A stretch of 11,882 nucleotides of DNA from positions 1 to 11,882 of the forward strand of contig CAJTNA010000029.1 of the NCBI GenBank assembly GCA_910577845.1, in the 5' to 3' direction. This DNA is from an uncultured Christensenella sp. GTDB lineage: Bacteria; Bacillota; Clostridia; Christensenellales; UBA3700. This document shows positions 7,242 to 11,882 of the stretch, one piece after another (within the stretch, counting starts at the first letter, position 1; the number at the start of each line of letters is the position of its first letter). Both the position numbers and the translations under genes were made by a program. Under the pieces are notes generated by a model. It did no database searches and was not told where the DNA came from. It saw nothing but the letters and a program-made list of their open reading frames with translations.

Positions 7242-7871
7242 TTATTTTTCTTCTATACAATATTTTTTTTGAGAATAATCGTAACCATTTGCCCATTTTC
7301 TCTTATCACTTTTTGATTTCTTTTTAACTTGATAGATACTACCATTAATTTCAAAAGTAGTTTTATCTGCCTTTTCATCATTAGTCAATAAATGTACAAT
7401 TTGCTTATTTTCATCATTATCTTTACCACCTAACGCTAAAGGCATAATATGGTCAATATCCCATCCATAATCGGAATTATCGTCACCTTTCGCTGTTTTA
7501 AAAATAGTTCTACCAGCAAAGTCTTCTGCTTTTTCTACATTGCCAAATTCTCTTTCCCACATATCCATTTTTTTATCTCCTATTTTGCAAATTGAGTATC
7601 CATTGTTACTCTTTTGTACTTGACATCTAATGCCGTCAATCGTAAACGTTAATTTACCTTTTCTCAAATAATATGCATCCATACTTACAATGTGCATATT
7701 CTCAATGCAATCTTTGCCACCATTATTAAGTGGTAAAATGTGTTCAACTACCCAACCATACTTAGAGTTCTTTTGACCATAAGCCACTTTCTTTATTGGT
7801 CGCCCAGTATAATCTTTAGTATCTTGCACATTTTCTCCAAAAACTTGATTCCAAAATTCAAAAGCTGTCAT
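7242..7871 (-). CDS. Tandem HNH (beta-beta-alpha-Me) nuclease-domain protein
   Basis: The protein is an internal duplication of 209 residues: units at about 7-87 and 105-184 align with the shared pattern FG-NV..D..GR.I, G..NS.YGW, HI.PL..GGKD..EN..IV and TF.I.G...QV, about 37 identities in 81 positions. Unit 2 has a full HNH-type set: D140-H141, N155 and N164 (IDHIMPLALGGKD then NDEKADK). Unit 1 keeps E43-H44 and N58 but has Tyr67 where unit 2 has N164, so it is probably not catalytic and may bind DNA or stabilise the fold. The CxxC zinc cysteines of many HNH proteins are absent. ATG codons occur at 7874 and 7871; AGGGGG at 7883-7878 is 3 bases from the first and 6 from the second, so I use the second. 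It is the first gene of a two-nuclease operon behind an attenuator leader. The exact family is not recognised; restriction or defence is inferred from context. Confidence 0.8.
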   Translation of the reverse strand: MTAFEFWNQVFGENVQDTKDYTGRPIKKVAYGQKNSKYGWVVEHILPLNNGGKDCIENMHIVSMDAYYLRKGKLTFTIDGIRCQVQKSNNGYSICKIGDKKMDMWEREFGNVEKAEDFAGRTIFKTAKGDDNSDYGWDIDHIMPLALGGKDNDENKQIVHLLTNDEKADKTTFEINGSIYQVKKKSKSDKRKWANGYDYSQKKYCIEEK

Positions 7872-7874
7872 CAT

Positions 7875-8122
7875 ATACCCCCTAAAAAAATATTGCTTCT
7901 ACTTGTTAGTAGAAGCAATTTATTTATTACTAAATTAAATTTTTATATTTGTAAAAACTTACATTTAATACATAAAAGTTTTATTTATATTCAAATTATA
8001 AATTCAAATATAGATAAATTGCTTCTGTTAACCCGTTATTTATAAAAAATAAGTGAGGTTTTCTAATTTTAAAATTATAGCTAAATAATTTTAATTAATA
8101 AGTAATCTAAAAAAATCTTATT
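7875..8122 (-). ncRNA. Structured 5' leader RNA, candidate attenuator of the nuclease operon
   Basis: About 250 bases lie between the predicted start point (near 8122) and the HNH gene, with no ORF on the minus strand. Hairpins visible in order are 8094-8069 (10 bp, 6-base loop), 8060-8030 (AACCU/GGGUU plus UUAUUU/AAAUAA), 8012-7986 (6 bp) and 7982-7954 (7 bp). The minus-strand segment AGAAGCAATTTAT (8026-8014) is the perfect 13-base complement of ATAAATTGCTTCT (7923-7911), which contains most of the 5' arm of the terminator at 7884-7919; four further pairs (8032-8029 with 7908-7905) follow a 2x2 mismatch. The two pairings are mutually exclusive, as in riboswitches and attenuators. No known riboswitch, T-box motif or leader peptide is recognised. 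A free small RNA ending at the terminator is an alternative. Confidence 0.6.
7884..7919 (-). terminator. Intrinsic terminator inside the 5' leader of the HNH-Mrr operon
   Basis: On the minus strand a perfect 12-bp stem (ATTGCTTCTACT, 7919-7908, pairing with 7903-7892), a 4-base loop, one A and seven T (7890-7884) make a textbook terminator. The U-tract ends at base 7884 and the ribosome binding site AGGGGG of the HNH gene begins at 7883. RNA starting upstream must therefore read through it to express the operon. It could also simply end tetR transcripts, but no promoter can fit between it and the gene. Confidence 0.88.
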
Positions 8123-8128
8123 TATTTG

Positions 8129-8157
8129 ATAATAACATACATTTAAAGTTATGTCAA
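8129..8157 (-). promoter_or_regulatory. Strong extended -10 sigma-A promoter of the HNH-Mrr operon
   Basis: Minus strand: TTGACA (8157-8152), a 17-base spacer and TATTAT (8134-8129), with TG one base before the -10 box and A/T-rich tracts upstream. The two hexamers and the spacer length are identical to those of the rRNA-like promoter at 84-112. It lies in the gap after tetR, 32 bases past that stop codon. Confidence 0.85.
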
Positions 8158-8189
8158 GCTTTTTTTAAATTAAAATGTTATTTTTATTA

Positions 8190-8702
8190 CTAATTCTCTC
8201 TTGTGCTTAGCAAACTATTTACAGACACATATCGTGATAGTAGTGTTGCCATATAATCGTCACTTTCTTTCATTCCGTTTTCATACCAAGAAAATACTAC
8301 CGCAAGTATTCCATTGTTTATAAATACTTTTTCGTACTCATCTACTCTAAAATCAGATATAAAGTTATCATAGCAAACTTTTTTTATTAGCTCATCTAAA
8401 TTTGCTTTATGCATAATACTATAAATATTTCCTTGCTTACGCAAAAAAGCAAATAACATAACAAAATTTTCTTTTTCATAACCGAAATTAGCCATTAGAT
8501 ATTGATTAAACTCACCAATTACTTCAATAATTCTATCTGTAAAAATATCGTCTTTTGTTTTATAGCAACGATAAAAAGTACTTCTGTTAAATCCAGCTTT
8601 TTTGCAAATTTGCTTAACGCTAATATCGTTATAATCACAACTTTCACACAATGCAACAACCGCATCGTAAAAACATTTTTTTGAAAAATCTTTCTGTCTC
8701 AA
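8190..8702 (-). CDS. TetR/AcrR-family transcriptional regulator
   Basis: This is a 170-residue one-component regulator. The N-terminal helix-turn-helix is clear: ISVKQICKKAGFNRSTFYRCYKTKDDIF (residues 27-54), with the TFYRCYKTKDD ending usual for TetR proteins. The C-terminal half is the short ligand and dimer domain of the TetR_C_8 sort (GILAVVFSWYENGMKES). The ligand is unknown. No ATG is available: in-frame TTG codons lie at 8711, 8708 and 8702. GGGAGG at 8717-8712 abuts the first, is 3 bases from the second and 9 from the third, so I choose TTG 8702. A 26-base inverted repeat directly upstream (8721-8746) is the likely operator, implying autoregulation and control of the divergent oxidoreductase operon. 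Most TetR proteins repress until a small molecule binds. Confidence 0.9.
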   Translation of the reverse strand: MRQKDFSKKCFYDAVVALCESCDYNDISVKQICKKAGFNRSTFYRCYKTKDDIFTDRIIEVIGEFNQYLMANFGYEKENFVMLFAFLRKQGNIYSIMHKANLDELIKKVCYDNFISDFRVDEYEKVFINNGILAVVFSWYENGMKESDDYMATLLSRYVSVNSLLSTREN

Positions 8703-8711
8703 ACGCAACAA

Positions 8712-8717
8712 CCTCCC
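8712..8717 (-). promoter_or_regulatory. Ribosome binding site that selects the TTG start of the TetR gene
   Basis: GGGAGG on the minus strand is separated by 9 bases from TTG at 8702-8700. The two upstream in-frame TTG codons are too close (0 and 3 bases) to be used with it. Confidence 0.6.
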
Positions 8718-8720
8718 TTA

Positions 8721-8746
8721 TTTGTCGCATATACATCTGCAACAAA
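8721..8746. promoter_or_regulatory. Candidate TetR operator, 26-base inverted repeat
   Basis: The half-sites TTTGTCGCATATA (8721-8733) and, on the other strand, TTTGTTGCAGATG (8746-8734) match at 10 of 13 positions. The site lies 4 bases upstream of the ribosome binding site of the TetR gene and 10 bases from the -35 box of the divergent promoter, the usual place for an autoregulatory TetR operator. A related single half-site, TTTATTGCAATTG (8804-8816), lies just past the divergent start point. Confidence 0.6.
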
Positions 8747-8756
8747 TTATTTTTTA

Positions 8757-8786
8757 TTGACAATTTAAATATTTAAGTGTTATATT
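8757..8786 (+). promoter_or_regulatory. Sigma-A promoter of the SDR-EFR1 operon
   Basis: TTGACA (8757-8762), an 18-base spacer and TATATT (8781-8786), with TG one base before the -10 box. Transcription would start near 8793 and give an A/T-rich 5' UTR of about 185 bases; I see no strong structure in that UTR. I could not find a convincing promoter for the TetR gene on the other strand. Confidence 0.6.
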
Positions 8787-8978
8787 TTATATATAAATAT
8801 ATATTTATTGCAATTGAAATTACTAAAAGCGAAACTATAACATAAATATTTATTTTTGCTCTATTTTAATCAAAAAAATCAGCTAAAAGTATAGTCAAAA
8901 ATTTTAAATAAAAATTATATTTTTATTATATCACTTTTTTAATAAAAAGTCAAAAAATTTTTTACTTAAGGAGAAAAT

Positions 8979-10523
8979 ATGAGAATAGCGATGACAGGAG
9001 TTAGTGGCAATATGGGTACAGAAGTTCTTAAACAAACTTTTGAATTGCCAAATATAGAACTAATTCGAATAATTTTATCTGATAAACGCCGTAACATATC
9101 ATTAGCCAAAAAGTTAAAAAAACAATACGCTGAAAAAATAGACATAATTTTTGGTTCAATTGATAATCAAGACTTATGTGACAAACTGGTGACCAATGTT
9201 GATTATGTTATACATATGGCAGCAGTTATACCTCCATTATCTGATAATTACCCTGAAAAAAGTTTTATAAGTAATAGACTTGGTACTGTAGCAATTGTTA
9301 ATGCAATCAAAAAACAAGTACCTCAACCAAAATTTATACATATTTCTACCATTGCCATTTACGGACATCGTGATGAAAAGCACCCTTGGGGACGTGTTGG
9401 TGACCCATTATTAGTAAGTCCATTTGACTTTTACGCAAAAGACAAATTATATGGTGAAAGATATGTTTTAGAGGCAAACCTTGATGACTGGTTGATTTTA
9501 AGACAAACAGCAATGTTACATCCTAAAATGTTTTCAGATAATGTGTCTGATGGATTACTATTCCATACTTCACTTAATGCACCACTTGAGTGGTCAACCT
9601 CACGTGATAGTGGTTTATTAATAAAAGAAATTTTAAAAAATGATAAAGAGAATAAAGTGCCACAAATTTGGAAACAAATATACAATATTGCAGGCGGATA
9701 TGATTCCCGTTATACTGGATATGATGTGTTAAATGTCGGCTTTGAAACTATTGGTGGCAATGTAGAAAAATTTTTCAAACCTAACTATTTTCCTACTCGT
9801 AATTTTCACGGGATATGGATTGCTGATAGTGAAATATTAAATGAATTATTTCATTATCAACACGATAAATTTGTTGATTACTGGCACGAAATCGCAAAAG
9901 CTCATCCAATACTAAAGTTGGGCAAAATTGTTCCAAAATGTTTATTGGACTTATTCTTGTTTAATAGACTGCGTAATCACAAAAATTCACCTGTAAATTG
10001 GATAAAACACAATAAAACTGCTAAAGTACAAGCATACTTTAATGGCAAAGAAGAAGCAGTTAACTTGCCAAAAAAATGGAATGGTGTTAAACTTTTAGTT
10101 AAAAATGACTTTGGTAATTTTGATGAACTACGCAAAATTGAAAATGCAACCTTGCTTTCTCACGGCTATGACGAAAGTAAAGCTCTTGCCGAACTTACAC
10201 TTGATGATTTGCAAAAAGCTGCAGAGTTTCGTGGTGGCAAATGTTTAGCCGAAGCTATGCCCGAAAATGAATATATTAAGATAAAATGGCAATGCTCTGA
10301 AGGTCACATCTTTGAAAGTTCTGTTTTCACAATATTAAAAGGTGGTCACTGGTGTCCCGAGTGTACAATGCCAGAATCCCCTGTGCGTTGGGACTTCAAT
10401 AAACTAGCCAAAAAAAGTCCATTTTACGCTCAATTATGGTATGACACCCATAGTAAAGATGAAAATATCATCTACTACATTGACGACAATGGCAAAACAC
10501 AAATGAAAGAGGAAAAAGTATGA
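8979..10523 (+). CDS. Extended-SDR NAD(P)-dependent epimerase/dehydratase-like protein with C-terminal treble-clef-like zinc domain
   Basis: Residues 1 to about 300 are an NAD(P)-binding extended SDR domain: TGVSGNMG (6-13), VDYVIHMAAVIPP (74-86), HISTIAIYG (121-129) and the catalytic YxxxK at Tyr152-Lys156. The substrate cannot be told; sugar-nucleotide, sterol-like or aromatic ketone/alcohol substrates all occur in this fold. Residues about 404-462 form a separate domain with the pattern AAEFRGGKCLAE, KWQCSEGHIF and GGHWCPEC, giving likely zinc ligands Cys439, His443, Cys459 and Cys462. This resembles the W-C-GH-WCPxC treble-clef/zinc-ribbon modules often seen with nucleic-acid proteins. 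At 514 residues it is far longer than an ordinary SDR (about 300-350). AAGGAG at 8968-8973 supports the ATG. It overlaps the next gene by an ATGA, so the two are translated together. Confidence 0.8.
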   Translation: MRIAMTGVSGNMGTEVLKQTFELPNIELIRIILSDKRRNISLAKKLKKQYAEKIDIIFGSIDNQDLCDKLVTNVDYVIHMAAVIPPLSDNYPEKSFISNRLGTVAIVNAIKKQVPQPKFIHISTIAIYGHRDEKHPWGRVGDPLLVSPFDFYAKDKLYGERYVLEANLDDWLILRQTAMLHPKMFSDNVSDGLLFHTSLNAPLEWSTSRDSGLLIKEILKNDKENKVPQIWKQIYNIAGGYDSRYTGYDVLNVGFETIGGNVEKFFKPNYFPTRNFHGIWIADSEILNELFHYQHDKFVDYWHEIAKAHPILKLGKIVPKCLLDLFLFNRLRNHKNSPVNWIKHNKTAKVQAYFNGKEEAVNLPKKWNGVKLLVKNDFGNFDELRKIENATLLSHGYDESKALAELTLDDLQKAAEFRGGKCLAEAMPENEYIKIKWQCSEGHIFESSVFTILKGGHWCPECTMPESPVRWDFNKLAKKSPFYAQLWYDTHSKDENIIYYIDDNGKTQMKEEKV

Positions 10524-11389
10524 AAATAGGTTTTTTTGCATTTACAGGAACTGGGAATACCTTAAGAGTTTGCAAAACAATTTCCAGTGAACTAACTGCC
10601 AATGGTGTTGAATCGGATATACATTTGATTCAAAATGTAGCCGACATCAATTTAGTAAGTGATTATGATAGGATTGTAATTGCTCACCCTGTACACGGCT
10701 TTAATACACCAATGCCTATGTTGGATTTTATCAATTCAATGCCAAATACAACTGCAAAAACTTCAGTATACATTATACGAGTTTCCGGCGAACCTCTAAA
10801 ACTAAATGATGCTGCAGGCATTGTGCCAAAACGTATTCTAAATAAAAAAGGCTACAATGTAAAAGGTGAATTTAGATATATAATGCCTTATAACATAATT
10901 TTTAAGCATTCCGATAATATGGCAACACGTATGGAAAATGCCTCAAAACTTAAAGCCAAAAATGATTCCCTTACAATTATAAATGACAAAGAGCAACTTA
11001 CAAATACTAATGCGTTTAGTAGATTTGTTTCCTTTATATGCAAAATTGAACATTCTGCAATGCCAGTCTTTGGCAAGCATTATAAAGTAACCGAAGCTTG
11101 CATTTGTTGTGGACTATGTGAAAAATTATGTCCAAGCAATAACATAAATATAAAAGATGGTAAACCTATTTTTGGTAAAGAATGCGTTGGTTGTATGGCT
11201 TGTTCTTTTAGTTGTCCACACGATGCAATAAGAATTTCATTTCTTGATGGTTGGCGTGTAAACGGCTCATACGACTTTAATAGTACACCTGCCACTGATG
11301 ATGAAATTTGCAACTATTGCAAAAAGTCTTATTTGAGATATTTTCACGAAGTTGAAAAAGAAACTGCAGAAGATACATCAAATCAATAA
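10520..11389 (+). CDS. EFR1-type flavodoxin/ferredoxin fusion protein
   Basis: This is a predicted cytoplasmic electron carrier of 289 residues. The N-terminal half is flavodoxin-like, with the FMN-phosphate loop FTGTGNT (8-14) and AHPVHGF (55-61). The C-terminal part has two complete [4Fe-4S] motifs: C194, C197, C200, C204-P and C222, C225, C228, C232-P. A further CxxC lies at 264-267, near the end. It should pass electrons between FMN and iron-sulfur clusters, in anaerobes usually to or from a partner oxidoreductase; here the partner is plausibly the SDR protein encoded just upstream, since stop and start overlap as ATGA. GAGGAAA about 5 bases before the ATG serves as ribosome binding site. 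EFR1 describes the architecture; the physiological role is not known to me. Confidence 0.88.
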   Translation: MKIGFFAFTGTGNTLRVCKTISSELTANGVESDIHLIQNVADINLVSDYDRIVIAHPVHGFNTPMPMLDFINSMPNTTAKTSVYIIRVSGEPLKLNDAAGIVPKRILNKKGYNVKGEFRYIMPYNIIFKHSDNMATRMENASKLKAKNDSLTIINDKEQLTNTNAFSRFVSFICKIEHSAMPVFGKHYKVTEACICCGLCEKLCPSNNINIKDGKPIFGKECVGCMACSFSCPHDAIRISFLDGWRVNGSYDFNSTPATDDEICNYCKKSYLRYFHEVEKETAEDTSNQ

Positions 11390-11591
11390 AATTTAATTGT
11401 TTAATATGTATTAAGTACAAAAATCTATTTTTTATTGTTAAAATGCTTAACTATTTTCAATTTTTAGTTTATGCTTTAGCTTACAAGAAAATGATTTTGT
11501 TAAACAACGCATCGTGTGCATAATAAATAGTAGTAAATTATCCTTTAACTAATAATATTTTAATTCTATAGATATTTATAGCTCAATTTAA
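11390..11591. other. Non-coding gap after the EFR1 gene
   Basis: AT-rich sequence between the stop codon and the first hairpin. I see no ORF with a ribosome binding site, no RNA gene and no repeat. Together with the two terminators that follow, the gene-free stretch runs to 11763. Confidence 0.5.
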
Positions 11592-11643
11592 TTTAGTAAT
11601 TAGTTATAATAAAAGATTTTATTATAACACTAAATATTTTTTT
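11592..11643 (+). terminator. AT-rich intrinsic terminator of the SDR-EFR1 operon
   Basis: GTTATAATAAAA (11603-11614) and its perfect complement (11617-11628) form a 12-bp stem; TTTAGT/ACTAAA (11592-11597, 11629-11634) extends it by 6 bp across a 5-base bulge. Seven T follow at 11637-11643. It is about 200 bases past the stop codon and almost GC-free, so it may be weak. Confidence 0.5.
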
Positions 11644-11661
11644 ATAAGACATATTACAAAT

Positions 11662-11695
11662 AAACATAACACAAGCAATCGCTTGTGTTATGTTT
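11662..11695. terminator. Long perfect hairpin, probable bidirectional terminator
   Basis: A perfect 15-bp stem (11662-11676 with 11681-11695) around the loop AATC is followed by only a short T-rich tail on either strand. It lies between the EFR1 operon and the minus-strand gene ending at 11764, so it can serve both. Confidence 0.65.
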
Positions 11696-11763
11696 TATAA
11701 TCTAATATAGTCTAATTGCAAACAAAAACCATTCAAAAATCGATACTATTTTAAATTAAGCTG

Positions 11764-11882
11764 TTAAATAAAGTCTTTTAAATCCATTCTACCACAAGCT
11801 GTTTCCCACAATAGTTGTGCATCTGAGTTTGTTGCTAACTTACCCTTGTTTAGTATTAATGACGCTAGCTTTGCCTCTATCC
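11764..11882 (-). CDS. C-terminal end of an unidentified protein, cut by the window edge
   Basis: One minus-strand frame is open from the right edge to TAA at 11766-11764 and encodes the last 38 residues of a protein, ending in LLWETACGRMDLKDFI. The other two minus frames stop early. I do not recognise the family from this tail. Its downstream hairpin at 11662-11695 is in the right place for a terminator, which supports it being real. Confidence 0.55.
   Translation of the reverse strand, partial: IEAKLASLILNKGKLATNSDAQLLWETACGRMDLKDFI

Noticed and set aside
7242..7871. HNH gene as a homing endonuclease of an intron or intein
   Set aside because: It stands alone behind its own promoter and leader, interrupts no gene, and no intron structure or split host gene is visible.
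7740..8045. Plus-strand open frame of 101 codons across the HNH gene start and leader
   Set aside because: It is antisense to a well-supported gene and its leader, has no ribosome binding site, and its composition is that of translated AT-rich antisense DNA.
7905..8060. Leader as a T-box or a known riboswitch
   Set aside because: I see no T-box AGGGUGGNACCGCG-type element, no specifier arrangement and no consensus core of common riboswitches; only the competing helices are supported.
7875..8122. Leader peptide controlling the attenuator
   Set aside because: The only minus-strand ATG codons in the leader (within 7954-7982) are followed by stops after one or two codons and lack a ribosome binding site.
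8931..8951. ACTTTTT/AAAAAGT inverted repeat before the SDR gene as an operator
   Set aside because: It is made of A and T runs that arise by chance in such DNA and does not match the dyad at 8721-8746.

Overview
The window is AT-rich DNA from what looks like a low-GC Firmicute, most likely an uncultured or gut-associated Clostridia. The clues are Bacillus/Clostridium-type Shine-Dalgarno sites (AGGAGG, AAAGGAG, AGGGGG), use of TTG starts, sigma-A promoters with TTGACA and TATAAT-like boxes, the compact SerC-SerA pair, and a flavodoxin/ferredoxin fusion of the EFR1 type. No species can be named from this sequence alone.

Left part (1-3877). At the extreme left a minus-strand promoter (TTGACA, 17-base spacer, TATTAT, A/T-rich upstream element) with a leader resembling rRNA-operon leaders fires out of the window, so a 16S or other stable-RNA operon probably begins just beyond base 1. 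Next, on the minus strand, are an alpha/beta hydrolase, a cysteine synthase and the tRNA 2-thiouridylase MnmA. The last two overlap by 8 bases, linking cysteine supply to tRNA thiolation. A 600-base divergent gap holds the promoters and a possible frameshifted mini-ORF.

Middle (3878-6284). serC and serA form a two-gene operon for phosphoserine synthesis, closed by a strong terminator that probably works in both directions. Serine made here feeds the cysteine synthase reaction encoded by the neighbouring operon. No serB or cysE is in the window.

Nuclease operon (6288-8157, minus strand). A tandem HNH-domain protein with one intact and one degraded active site is followed 12 bases later by an Mrr-type nuclease with two N-terminal winged-helix regions. 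No methyltransferase is visible, so a modification-dependent (type IV-like) or other nuclease defence role is the best inference. The operon has a strong promoter, a 5' leader of about 250 bases and a perfect intrinsic terminator whose U-tract ends directly at the ribosome binding site of the first gene. An upstream 13-base segment can pair perfectly with the 5' arm of that terminator, giving a terminator/antiterminator switch. This is the most unusual thing in the window.

Right part (8190-11389). A TetR-family regulator is divergent from a two-gene operon: an extended-SDR oxidoreductase carrying a C-terminal treble-clef-like zinc domain, and an EFR1-type flavodoxin/2[4Fe-4S] protein joined by an ATGA overlap. 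A 26-base inverted repeat between regulator and operon is the likely operator. Two hairpins follow the operon, and the C-terminal 38 codons of an unidentified minus-strand gene enter from the right edge.
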